Source of the DNA: CAYONZ01 sp964405465
Lineage (GTDB): Bacteria > Bdellovibrionota > Bdellovibrionia > Bdellovibrionales > JAMPXM01
Direction: 5' to 3'
Length of the DNA stretch: 13,876 nt
NCBI GenBank assembly: GCA_964405465.1
Contig: CAYONZ010000072.1
Coordinates: 1 to 13,876 of the forward strand
Part shown: positions 1 to 6,727 of the stretch, piece by piece
Numbering within the stretch: the stretch's first letter is position 1
Layout of the letters: each line of letters opens with the position of its first letter
The notes under the pieces: model-generated
The model's database searches: none
The model's input: the letters and a program-made list of their open reading frames with translations, nothing else
Told to the model about the DNA's origin: nothing
Program-made: the position numbers and the translations under genes

Positions 1-601
1 TGTTTACAGATGAATGTGTACTCACCGAACAACTGTTTTGCGATGAAAGCGGCGGAAGAGTTTTCACGCTGGAGACATTGGGATCAGGGATATTGATGGC
101 AGTGATATGACCGACGACAAAAGAGCAATAATTAGCTCTCCCACAATGCAGATACGAGCATCTCATCGTGTAGAAATGGACAACGGGACTACTGATTTGC
201 CCAACAGTCACATCCCGGATGGGTGAGTTTTGAGCCGGAAAAGCCGGACCAGAGGTCCAAAGCGCATCGCCTGTCTGAGACACGACATAACTCCGCGTTG
301 TCGGTGGCCATTCCTCTGTGATTTGGCCTTCATCAAGCTTCGCAGAAGTGACCCCATAAAAAGATTCATTGATCTCGTATTGAGTCCCTCCTTGCCAACT
401 AGATGGGCACAAAACCTTTTCGTGAATCACCGCTCTGCCGTTGGCATCTGAAGACTGAAAACTAACGGTGTAGTTTTCCCCAACCAACTGGGAAAGTGGA
501 TGATAGTAATTCTCGGCCAATGCCTGAGGCGATGCCAGCAAACCAAACCCAGTGAAGAAGCATAAGAATAAAAACAAACGACCCGAATTCGAACCGACCA
601 C
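1..601 (-). CDS. Exported cysteine-containing protein of unknown function, C-terminus beyond the window
   Basis: The minus frame is open from a stop near 796 through the left edge, so about 200 residues are visible and the C-terminus is missing. I chose the GTG at 601-599. It follows a G-run (complement of 607-612) five bases upstream that can serve as ribosome binding site, and it places a Sec signal peptide at the N-terminus: a short basic start, a Leu/Phe-rich core at residues 9-23, and an ALA|EN cleavage site near residue 29. A GTG at 733 and a TTG at 703 are possible longer starts but give no better signal. The mature part is Ser/Thr-rich and has at least five cysteines, including CSYLHC and NYC, which suits a disulfide-bonded periplasmic or secreted protein. 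I recognise no family. The open frame and export signal are seen; the location is inferred. Confidence 0.7.
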   Translation of the reverse strand, partial: MVGSNSGRLFLFLCFFTGFGLLASPQALAENYYHPLSQLVGENYTVSFQSSDANGRAVIHEKVLCPSSWQGGTQYEINESFYGVTSAKLDEGQITEEWPPTTRSYVVSQTGDALWTSGPAFPAQNSPIRDVTVGQISSPVVHFYTMRCSYLHCGRANYCSFVVGHITAINIPDPNVSSVKTLPPLSSQNSCSVSTHSSVN

Positions 602-949
602 CGTGACCCCCCAAGAAGAACGAACTGCTACTTCGCAAACTCTTTCGACAACGGGCCACAGGTGAGTGTGCTGTATATTTTGAACGAGCGTGTTGTTGAT
701 CAATCTCAGAAACGATCGACCGTCAAGGCTCACGAGACTAAAGTTCGGTTGAACAAAATGTGAACTGAAGGCTTTTTTACGGATAACTAATAATTATTTA
801 CTCACAGTCCACAATTGAGACGATTCTCTTTTTCGAAAACAAGGTCTTCTCATATTGAGACGGCTATGGTTCGAAATCAGGTCACGCGGCACCTGTTCAG
901 GTTACAACTCAGCGGTTCACAATCCTGCAGGGCTGTGGTAAACATACAC
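602..949. other. Divergent intergenic region with no firm gene
   Basis: This stretch separates the leftward exported-protein gene from the rightward VOC gene and should hold both promoters. On the minus strand TATACA (complement of 672-677) could be a -10 element for the leftward gene, but no good -35 lies at 16-18 bp. The plus frame of the VOC gene stays open back to 815, but that extension has no ATG start and resembles no part of a VOC protein. I see no RNA gene or strong terminator here. Confidence 0.5.
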
Positions 950-1339
950 ATGATTGCAAAACTTCGCGTTGCACGTGCAACAAATGATTTGAAGAAAATA
1001 ACAGCGATGTATCAATACGGCTTGGGGCTTCAAGTTCTAGGGGCATTCAAAGACCACTCCGGATTTGATGGCGTCATTTTAGGAAAAGAAAATGCACCTT
1101 ACCATTTGGAGTTCACACAGCAGGTGGGCTTCGCCGCCCCAAATGCCAATTCTCCAGAGACGCTGCTTGTATTTTATATTCCTATCGAACACGAGTGGGA
1201 GTTGCTGAAATCCCAAATGCTCAAGGCAGGATTCATTTTAACCCCATCACACAATCCGTATTGGGATGAACACGGCTGCACGTTTTGCGACCCAGAAGGA
1301 TATCGGGTCGTCCTTTGCAAACACGCTTGGAATCGCTAA
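950..1339 (+). CDS. VOC (glyoxalase/bleomycin-resistance fold) family protein, YycE-like
   Basis: The 129-residue protein has the size and layout of a single-domain VOC protein with two beta-alpha-beta-beta-beta modules. Seen motifs are the opening IAKLRVARATNDL, a helix ending in YGLGL, the strand YHLEFTQ at residues 51-57 (His52 and Glu54 are candidate metal or substrate ligands), the strand LLVFYIP, then NPYWDEHG and DPEGYRVVLCK at the C-terminus. From memory these match the Bacillus YycE type of VOC protein, whose substrate is not established. I chose the ATG at 950 because family members begin at this point. The upstream frame to 815 is open from a TTG but adds 45 unrelated residues. No clear ribosome binding site precedes 950; AGGG lies about 16 bp upstream, and a GTG at 935 is an alternative. 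The gene is convergent with the 805-aa gene, 38 bp away. Confidence 0.8.
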   Translation: MIAKLRVARATNDLKKITAMYQYGLGLQVLGAFKDHSGFDGVILGKENAPYHLEFTQQVGFAAPNANSPETLLVFYIPIEHEWELLKSQMLKAGFILTPSHNPYWDEHGCTFCDPEGYRVVLCKHAWNR

Positions 1340-1377
1340 TGATCAATTTTTGCGTCAGCAGCTTTAAGATGCTTCAA

Positions 1378-3795
1378 TCATTTCACCGATCCGGTGCTAT
1401 TGATGCTGGGGCGTTGATAAGTTTTAATTTCAACCTTATGTAGAAAATTGCGATAAGCGCAAACACGCTCTTGATGGGGGGATCCAAGGAAATCCTCAAA
1501 CCGCAGCTCATTCCCACCCATCTTCAAAGATGCGCCCGCGCATTCTTTTTTAATTTTATCTGGAATGGAGGTTAGTCCAAGTGCCTGAATACAAAAATGG
1601 TCTTTGAGTGATCGGTCGATATTTTCAGAGAGCCCATCACTAAATTTATTGTCATTGATATTTTTCTTATTCAAAACCTGAAGAGCAGGATCCATGTAAT
1701 TTTCAAAAAATTTGCCGAAAGAATCAATTTGTGAAGCACTTAGTGCAATCGCTGTTTTGGTATCCACCTCTTTTTCATACGGGTTTCTAAGGTCATAGAC
1801 TTGCTCTAAGAAATCCTTATTCTGAAGAAAAACGAGATCATTGATCTCGATGGGATTTCGAACAGCACGAGAAATTCTCTGCGTTTGAAAACTGGCTGCA
1901 GACGAAGAAATGTTTGCTAACCTTTCTTTAAACCCTCGAGATGGGTCAAGAAGGCGATTGGTTCTTTCTAGCAATTCGGTCACTTTCTCTTTTGAAATCT
2001 CGTCCCCCGAATCAAGCGACTTGCTCAGGCCAACAATCTCATCAACTTCCTTTTTGAGGACTGATATTTTGAGTATTCCGTCTCTTGATTTGATATAGTC
2101 CGCGGGCAGGCTCTCAAAGAAGGCCTGAATGCTCTCAAGATTTCTCATAGTACTTGGCTTGCCAGTTTCTTCAAATTGAAAAGCCATCAGAAAATTTCCT
2201 AACTGCTCATCTTTTGGTTGAACAGCAGTTCTCTGCAGAATCTGGGACTTATATTGCGCCAATCTGGATTTAGCCCGGTCAAACACCACACGGTCACTCA
2301 TTCTTTCTTTTACTTTTAGTGACGATGGTACATCTGCGTACTCTTTCCCAGCAAATGACTTAAGAAGCGCTTCCATAGCCGCCTCATCAGCTGTTTTAGA
2401 ACCAGCCCCTTCGGGACCATTACCTCCGCCCTCCATAGAAAATTTACGACGAAGCCGTGGATCGGCGCTAATCGTTCGAGCCGTTTCTGCCACCAACGAT
2501 TCAAGTTCTTTGTCATCAAATATAAAATTGAGAACGTGCCTATTTTTTTCTGCCGGTAAAAATAGAGACTGAAGTTCAACTGCGGGGATGGTATCGCGAT
2601 AGCCATTGGGATCCCTAATATTAACACTATCATTTTCACCATAAAGTTGTTTAGCATAGTCAAATATGGCCTTCCGAACGGCAAGATATTGGTTTTGCCT
2701 TTGCACTTCACCAAGTGACGAAGCTTCTCCCTGGCGGGCCTTATCCAAAGCTTCTGTCATCGGCGTTTCAAACTTGGACGTCGCAGCTAAAAAGTCGGAA
2801 TTGATTTTCGACGCTATCGCCTGGTCAGATGTGTTTTCCGATTTTCCTCCCAGCCAACCCGTAACAGCAGTTACGGCTTCAGTCGCTGATTTACCACTTT
2901 CTACCAACTTCTGGAGCTGCCTTAATTCTGGAGGGCACTCGCTCCCTTTGCACGTTGGAGTCTTGAGTTGTTGCAAAAGAAAGTTTTGCCGAACCAATCG
3001 ACAATGTTGAGTTGATAAATTTTCTAGCGTGCAAGACATTCCTGCCGCCAACAAGGTCTGATGGCTAGATTCAAAGTTTTGATTTTCATTGATCTTTGCA
3101 CTATCGGACACATCAAATACATTTTGTAAAACTCTACCGGCAAGCGTAATACCTATACCAGCTGGGGTTTTGGCAAAAAAACCTGAAATCCCGACTAAAC
3201 CACTCATGACCTGACGGCGAAAAACTGGATTTTTTTGAAAACATTGACTGTTTTTTTGGAGAGCTAGTGAAAGTTCTTTCGCAAGAGAATCGAGCTGACT
3301 TACACCATTGAGATATTTTTCCCTGTCAGCCGTCCCCTTATCCACGCTGTATTTGGCTCTTAGAGAAATTAACTCAACCCGCGCCTTGGATACGATGGCC
3401 TGTAAAGTTACCTCGTCTGGATAAAGACTTCGATCTGGATGATCAGCAGGGAAATGTCTCAAGATAGACAAATCCGTAAGAGCCTCTGTGATAGTATTTT
3501 CCTGTTTTCTGATATCTTCTGCGGCACCATAATTATCAATTTGATCCATGATGCTATTGATTTCCGGCAGTTTTCCAATAGAGGCAAAATCTCCCATACA
3601 CTCTTTTTGTTGTTCAGCTATTTTTTCTAAAGAAGATTTTAAGCTTGATAGAGAGTTTCTCACATTCTGAACAGCGGCGCCGTTTGTACTTTCACATCGA
3701 AATGTATCAAGCAAAACCTGACCCGCGGTCGCACTTAACTCCGCCCTTGCGATAGAAAATAAAAAAACGGGAAAAAGCGCGAGTGCTATTTTCAT
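1378..3795 (-). CDS. Large exported helical protein of unknown function (805 aa)
   Basis: This protein has a clear Sec signal peptide: Lys2, a hydrophobic stretch at residues 3-15, and an ARA|EL cleavage site near residue 18. There is no lipobox. The mature protein is mostly charged and helix-forming. A likely coiled coil lies at about residues 40-66, and a Gly/Ala-rich hydrophobic segment at about 195-225 (GLVGISGFFAKTPAGIGI) could be a buried hairpin or membrane-associated helix. Ten cysteines, starting at Cys34 and Cys66, with a CKGSEC motif in the middle and three near the C-terminus, suggest disulfides in the periplasm or outside the cell. No enzymatic motif is recognisable. Its ATG overlaps the TGA of the 147-aa gene as ATGA, so the two are almost certainly translated from one transcript and are probably functional partners. 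The real gene and export are well supported; function is unknown. Confidence 0.85.
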   Translation of the reverse strand: MKIALALFPVFLFSIARAELSATAGQVLLDTFRCESTNGAAVQNVRNSLSSLKSSLEKIAEQQKECMGDFASIGKLPEINSIMDQIDNYGAAEDIRKQENTITEALTDLSILRHFPADHPDRSLYPDEVTLQAIVSKARVELISLRAKYSVDKGTADREKYLNGVSQLDSLAKELSLALQKNSQCFQKNPVFRRQVMSGLVGISGFFAKTPAGIGITLAGRVLQNVFDVSDSAKINENQNFESSHQTLLAAGMSCTLENLSTQHCRLVRQNFLLQQLKTPTCKGSECPPELRQLQKLVESGKSATEAVTAVTGWLGGKSENTSDQAIASKINSDFLAATSKFETPMTEALDKARQGEASSLGEVQRQNQYLAVRKAIFDYAKQLYGENDSVNIRDPNGYRDTIPAVELQSLFLPAEKNRHVLNFIFDDKELESLVAETARTISADPRLRRKFSMEGGGNGPEGAGSKTADEAAMEALLKSFAGKEYADVPSSLKVKERMSDRVVFDRAKSRLAQYKSQILQRTAVQPKDEQLGNFLMAFQFEETGKPSTMRNLESIQAFFESLPADYIKSRDGILKISVLKKEVDEIVGLSKSLDSGDEISKEKVTELLERTNRLLDPSRGFKERLANISSSAASFQTQRISRAVRNPIEINDLVFLQNKDFLEQVYDLRNPYEKEVDTKTAIALSASQIDSFGKFFENYMDPALQVLNKKNINDNKFSDGLSENIDRSLKDHFCIQALGLTSIPDKIKKECAGASLKMGGNELRFEDFLGSPHQERVCAYRNFLHKVEIKTYQRPSINSTGSVK

Positions 3796-4235
3796 AGACC
3801 CGCCACTGATTTTGATTTTTGGGGTTTAAGGTGAACTCGAAGCTGATCAAATTTTTCTTTGCTATTTTTCCCAACTAGCAGTTTTCCACCTTTGGTCGAG
3901 TAAAAATAAATGAACTTGTCGTCTTCAAATGAAAAAATCGTACCGTTTGCAGTTCTAGATATTTTAACAGAACTTGGACTAACTGAAAGCTCTTGAGCTC
4001 GTAGCCTGACAGAATTTATCGACTGGGCAATATGTTGCTGTGCAAAGATATGTGTCCGTGAAGTTTTGGAAACAAGTAACCCAGAGCTCAATACTCCTGA
4101 CTGAGACCTCAGTACCCTATCACCATCCTTGATATCGATTTGAAATATATTAACAAAGACTTCGCCCCTTGGCGTCGCGGCGAGAGCTACGTTCGTAGCA
4201 AAAATTAAAAATGTGAAAATCAGCAATGCTCTCAT
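3792..4235 (-). CDS. Small exported protein of unknown function, coupled to the 805-aa gene
   Basis: The 147-residue product begins with a textbook signal peptide (MRALLIFTFLIF core, cleavage after NVALA near residue 19). The mature part is rich in beta-forming residues, with no cysteine and no lipobox, and it ends in a basic tail. I chose the ATG at 4235, which puts Arg2 directly before the hydrophobic core. The frame also has a GTG at 4262 that would add nine residues; neither start has a strong ribosome binding site. The stop codon overlaps the ATG of the next gene by four bases (ATGA at 3795-3792), a classic translational-coupling arrangement that points to a two-gene operon. I do not recognise the family. 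A periplasmic or envelope role is inferred only from the signal peptide. Confidence 0.8.
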   Translation of the reverse strand: MRALLIFTFLIFATNVALAATPRGEVFVNIFQIDIKDGDRVLRSQSGVLSSGLLVSKTSRTHIFAQQHIAQSINSVRLRAQELSVSPSSVKISRTANGTIFSFEDDKFIYFYSTKGGKLLVGKNSKEKFDQLRVHLKPQKSKSVAGL

Positions 4236-4342
4236 TTTCTTAGGGTAACAAACTCTTTTCACTTTTTAAATTAAGAACCTACACTGAGAAACAGTCCTCG
4301 ACTAAAATAGAAAAACCGCCAAAGATAGACAAAGGTCGAGCC

Positions 4343-4465
4343 ATGAGAATTAGATATGGGACTCTGCAAACTCATCGCACAGTTAAAATGGCACAAGGAT
4401 TCATAGGCATCGAAATGGACCAAGGTAATTCCGTCGCCGCCTTTGAGATGAAGAATCATTTTTAG
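4343..4465 (+). CDS. Possible 40-aa small protein
   Basis: An ATG at 4343 is preceded by AAAGG at 4332-4336 with seven-base spacing, a reasonable ribosome binding site. It opens a 40-codon frame ending in TAG, with product MRIRYGTLQTHR... and no signal peptide or membrane segment. It lies in the 249-bp gap between the leftward 147-aa gene and the end of the LysR gene. A frame of this length can arise by chance and I know of no homologue, so the ribosome binding site is the only support. The rest of the gap shows nothing else clear. Confidence 0.2.
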   Translation: MRIRYGTLQTHRTVKMAQGFIGIEMDQGNSVAAFEMKNHF

Positions 4466-4484
4466 GTATGAAAAGAATGACCAA

Positions 4485-5348
4485 TCACTTAATCGAAGCG
4501 ATTATGGCCTTCAGGTATCCTGGCATTTCGGGACGCGGATACCAGGCGAGCGCCAGTGGGTCTTCCATGACGGCGCCTCCGTTGAGAACGACGAGGTCGC
4601 CACTATCGAGATATGGCCTGGCAATTTCTTGAGTCAGAGTTCCAAATCCGACGCCGTGGGAGAAGAGCTTTATAATGGCCTCATTATTATTAACAAAAAG
4701 CCGTGGTTGTTTCATACCAGATACAAGATCAAATTTTTTGAGATAGTTTATCGACGTTGAATCGCTTTCGTAAAAATCAATAACTCTTTCAGACTCTAAG
4801 ATGTCCTGGAGCCTGCGGCCTTTCCATTTCTTTGAAGCGACCATCACGTAACGGTCGGGCTTCAGCATCTTACTCGCCATCTCGTTGGGAACACTTTCTG
4901 GCGGAATGATCGCCATAGTGGCACCTCCTGAGCGCACCATTTGCAATCTATCGTCAGTGTCGGTGATAATAAAATGAAGGCTGAGCTTGGGCCAGGCCGT
5001 ATAGAGCCCGATGCATTGATCTACAATTCGAGCCGTCATAACGCTGGTAGGGCCAGTGATGCCCACATGGATGGCCTGATCTTTCCCTGAACCCGTGATT
5101 TGACTCAAGACCTGCCCTTCAAGATCTTTGGCTCCTTGGCAATAGCGAAGAAGAGCTTCACCCTCTTGAGTGAGCTGCATTCCCCGTCGGCTCCGAAGAA
5201 AGAGCGTTGTTGCCAGTTCTTGTTCGAGAGCGCGAATTCTCTGTGTGACGGCTGTTTGAGTTAATCCCAAATCATCAGCGGCACCATGAACGGTTGAATT
5301 CTTAACTATCGAAACAAAGGCTTGAAGATTGGCACTTAATAAACTCAT
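4485..5348 (-). CDS. LysR-type transcriptional regulator
   Basis: The 287 residues match the usual length and order of a LysR regulator. An N-terminal winged helix-turn-helix occupies about residues 1-60, with the family signature AADDLGLTQTAVTQRIRALE and LFLRSRRGMQLTQEGEALL. A linker helix follows, then a substrate-binding domain from about residue 90 (IHVGITGPTSVMTARIV) to the end. The domain order resembles ArgP/IciA-type members, but the inducer cannot be read from sequence. The start fits the family exactly, although no Shine-Dalgarno sequence is visible. A putative -10 lies only about a dozen bases from the ATG, so a very short leader is possible. The gene diverges from the 57-aa cysteine-rich peptide gene across 96 bp. 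LysR regulators often control the divergent neighbour, so that gene is the first candidate target. Confidence 0.92.
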   Translation of the reverse strand: MSLLSANLQAFVSIVKNSTVHGAADDLGLTQTAVTQRIRALEQELATTLFLRSRRGMQLTQEGEALLRYCQGAKDLEGQVLSQITGSGKDQAIHVGITGPTSVMTARIVDQCIGLYTAWPKLSLHFIITDTDDRLQMVRSGGATMAIIPPESVPNEMASKMLKPDRYVMVASKKWKGRRLQDILESERVIDFYESDSTSINYLKKFDLVSGMKQPRLFVNNNEAIIKLFSHGVGFGTLTQEIARPYLDSGDLVVLNGGAVMEDPLALAWYPRPEMPGYLKAIIASIK

Positions 5349-5359
5349 TTAAAACTATC

Positions 5360-5386
5360 AATATACTAAATTAATGAATTATTCAA
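5360..5386 (-). promoter_or_regulatory. Possible promoter of the LysR gene
   Basis: On the minus strand TTGAAT (complement of 5381-5386) and TATATT (complement of 5360-5365) are decent -35 and -10 hexamers. They are only 15 bp apart, shorter than the usual 16-18. The region also holds the imperfect dyad TTAATGAATTATTCAA (5371-5386), an AT-rich partial palindrome of the sort LysR proteins bind. Confidence 0.3.
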
Positions 5387-5410
5387 GGGTTCGAGAAAGC
5401 TTTATATCTT
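5382..5410 (+). promoter_or_regulatory. Possible promoter of the small cysteine-rich peptide gene
   Basis: TTCAAG (5382-5387) and TATCTT (5405-5410) are separated by 17 bp and would start transcription about 28 bases before the ATG at 5445. The hexamers are weak (3/6 and 4/6 matches). The -35 overlaps the candidate LysR dyad, consistent with activation or repression by the divergent regulator. Confidence 0.3.
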
Positions 5411-5444
5411 TTTACAACTTCGTAATTTTAAAAGGAGCATGCTA

Positions 5445-5618
5445 ATGAAACAACTCATTCTACTAACAGGTCTATTCGCATTGATTGGAAGCCTCACAGA
5501 GGGCGTACACTCAAAGGCTGAAGCATTTGACAGAGCTTTAAATCTCGGGAGCAAAAGACAAATCGCACGATGCTGCCGGCCTAGCCCAATGCTGCCTCCA
5601 GAATGCCCATGTGACTGA
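5445..5618 (+). CDS. Small exported cysteine-rich peptide (57 aa)
   Basis: The frame starts at an ATG preceded by a strong ribosome binding site, AAAGGAG at 5431-5437, with seven-base spacing. The product has a signal-peptide-like start (Lys2, hydrophobic residues 4-17, candidate cleavage near VHS|KA at residue 23). A short mature part follows with a basic stretch (SKRQIAR) and a C-terminal cysteine motif CC-x9-C-x-C (Cys43, Cys44, Cys54, Cys56) rich in proline. Two disulfides or a metal site are plausible. I recognise no family. It sits divergent from the LysR gene and convergent with tRNA-Ala, 21 bp away. The strong ribosome binding site, the signal peptide and the clustered cysteines together argue that it is real. 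Export is inferred; function is unknown. Confidence 0.6.
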   Translation: MKQLILLTGLFALIGSLTEGVHSKAEAFDRALNLGSKRQIARCCRPSPMLPPECPCD

Positions 5619-5639
5619 TGATGGAAGGGGGAAATGATT

Positions 5640-5715
5640 TGGTGGACCCAACAGGGATCGAACCTGCGACCTGAAACATGCCATGCTTCCGCTCTCCCAG
5701 CTGAGCTATGGGCCC
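5640..5715 (-). tRNA. tRNA-Ala (anticodon GGC), CCA encoded
   Basis: The complement folds into a complete 76-nt cloverleaf. The acceptor arm GGGCCCA pairs with TGGGTCC, the D-arm is GCTC/GAGC, the anticodon stem is GAAGC/GTTTC around the loop ATGGCAT, and the T-arm is GCAGG/CCTGT around TTCGATC. Discriminator A and an encoded CCA follow. The anticodon is GGC, which reads GCC and GCU alanine codons. The third acceptor pair is G3-U70, the major identity element for alanyl-tRNA synthetase, which confirms the amino acid independently of the anticodon. No copy of the tRNA 3' end is seen elsewhere in the window, so there is no sign of an integrated element. Confidence 0.97.
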
Positions 5716-5734
5716 ACATAAAGACGATGAAACT

Positions 5735-5763
5735 ACGCTACAGAATCTTCGTTTTTTTGTAAA
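5735..5763 (-). promoter_or_regulatory. Likely promoter of tRNA-Ala
   Basis: On the minus strand TTTACA (complement of 5758-5763, five of six matches to the -35 consensus) is followed at exactly 17 bp by TAGCGT (complement of 5735-5740, three of six). The tRNA 5' end lies 19 bases downstream of the -10. The spacing is right; the -10 is weak. The rest of the 252-bp gap up to the next gene is AT-rich and holds no convincing gene. Confidence 0.4.
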
Positions 5764-5967
5764 GGGTGTTTTCGATTTTTTTTGTGGACGGCACGCTTTA
5801 CCCTGGAATTTGCTCGAACCATCTTTTCTGCCTGAAGATTCATCACTCAGCTTCAGAAGAGCACGCATCACTTTACTCTTGCTAATTGAGAATTTTATCG
5901 CGTTAATAAGGTGTATGCACCTTGGCCACACCGTGAAGGAATTTGGATTTTGCACTGAGGAGAATTA

Positions 5968-6522
5968 ATGCAGCTAGCATCGTCGACACCACTCTTAAAA
6001 TATTTCCGACAGCTTACCAAGAATCGTTCAGTTTGCAAATTTGCAGGCATGCTGAGCTTCGCAGTGATGATCTTGACCGCCTCGCCCAGCTTTGCGAAAG
6101 ATCTCACCAACCGCGTTGGCTTGGGTTTTAAGAATCAATTTGGTGTCGATTTACCAGGGGTGGCAGCACAATATTACCCCAGCAAAGAACTGGGTGTCGC
6201 AGCCGTAGTCGGCATCGACACGCAAAAAAATTCATCAAAATTTGGAGCCACTGGAAAAATCTTTCGCATCATTTTTGAAGAAGATCGAATGAACTTTTAT
6301 ATGGGCGCCAGTGCGGGACTCTTAAGCCAAGAATTGGCCGGCGTAAACAACTCTGGATTCGAACTCGGAGGTTATGCCGGTGGCGAATTTTTCTTTCAGG
6401 GACTTGATAGTCTTGGGTTCAGCTTTGAACTCGGCGTAGGCATCACCTCGCTCGCAGATGGAGTTCGCTTTCGCACTGTCGGAGACTCTCCGGTTCGTGC
6501 GGGAATTATTTTTTATCTTTAA
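5968..6522 (+). CDS. Small outer-membrane beta-barrel-like protein
   Basis: The 184-residue product carries an extended signal peptide: a basic N-region to about residue 24, a hydrophobic core at 25-38, and a cleavage site after SPSFA near residue 43. The mature protein of about 141 residues alternates polar and hydrophobic residues in short glycine-rich strands (GLGFKNQFG, FYMGASAGLL, LGGYAGGEFFF, FSFELGVGIT). It ends in the hydrophobic tail AGIIFYL with a terminal Leu, similar to the C-terminal strand recognised by the BAM machinery. These features indicate a small barrel of about eight strands, with no enzyme motif. The ATG at 5968 follows GAGGAG at 5957-5962 with five-base spacing, so the long N-region is probably real. 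A start at Met28 would shorten the signal but lacks such a site. The gene is convergent with the VWA gene. Confidence 0.8.
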   Translation: MQLASSTPLLKYFRQLTKNRSVCKFAGMLSFAVMILTASPSFAKDLTNRVGLGFKNQFGVDLPGVAAQYYPSKELGVAAVVGIDTQKNSSKFGATGKIFRIIFEEDRMNFYMGASAGLLSQELAGVNNSGFELGGYAGGEFFFQGLDSLGFSFELGVGITSLADGVRFRTVGDSPVRAGIIFYL

Positions 6523-6537
6523 TCTTACTGTGTTTTA

Positions 6538-6561
6538 CAGAAAGTCTTCTGAGAGATTTTT
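6538..6561 (+). terminator. Weak possible terminator after the barrel gene
   Basis: CAGAA (6538-6542) and TTCTG (6547-6551) form a five-pair stem with a four-base loop, followed after a short purine stretch by a run of five T at 6557-6561. The stem is short and has no G/C core, so this is a weak candidate. Confidence 0.25.
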
Positions 6562-6589
6562 CGGAACTCATTTTTCTGTTTAATGCCTG

Positions 6590-6595
6590 TATAAT
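6590..6595 (+). promoter_or_regulatory. Isolated consensus -10 (TATAAT), rightward
   Basis: A perfect TATAAT lies in the convergent gap between two genes. It is embedded in a TAATGCC direct repeat (6581-6587 and 6592-6598, 11 bp apart). No good -35 is seen at 16-18 bp. It would read into the 3' end of the leftward VWA gene. Confidence 0.2.
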
Positions 6596-6689
6596 GCCCG
6601 TTTCATGTTCGACTCGGGCCCATTTCGATGCAGATTCTTGACCGCTTCTATCGGTAAGGCGACTTCCGCCCTACCCTTGATACTGGCTT

Positions 6690-6695
6690 ATTATA
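6690..6695 (-). promoter_or_regulatory. Isolated consensus -10 (TATAAT), leftward
   Basis: On the minus strand a perfect TATAAT (complement of 6690-6695) has CTGAAA 18 bp upstream, four of six matches to a -35. Transcription would run leftward through a six-pair stem (AGGGCG/CGCCTT around GAAGT, with one G-U pair) toward the antisense of the barrel gene. Confidence 0.25.
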
Positions 6696-6727
6696 GCTTC
6701 ATCCTCTAGAAATTTTCAGGGCGATTT

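Noticed and set aside
814..862. ATTGAGACG repeated 40 bp apart near the VOC gene
   Set aside because: A nine-base repeat at this distance is compatible with chance and has no clear context.
5640..5715. tRNA gene as an attachment site of an integrated element
   Set aside because: No integrase and no second copy of the tRNA 3' end are present in the window.
5908..5923. AAGGTG-TATG-CACCTT dyad upstream of the barrel gene
   Set aside because: Six-base arms with a short loop are expected by chance several times in the window; no second copy or promoter fit supports an operator.
5402..5955. Minus-strand frames of 105 and 124 codons across the tRNA region
   Set aside because: Both translate the tRNA-Ala gene itself, a common artefact, and overlap the well-supported peptide gene; neither has a good ribosome binding site.
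5708..5968. Plus-strand 86-codon frame
   Set aside because: It starts inside the antisense of the tRNA, has no ribosome binding site, and covers the tRNA promoter.
6605..6709. 34-codon plus-strand frame after TATAAT
   Set aside because: No ribosome binding site and no recognisable composition; length is within chance.
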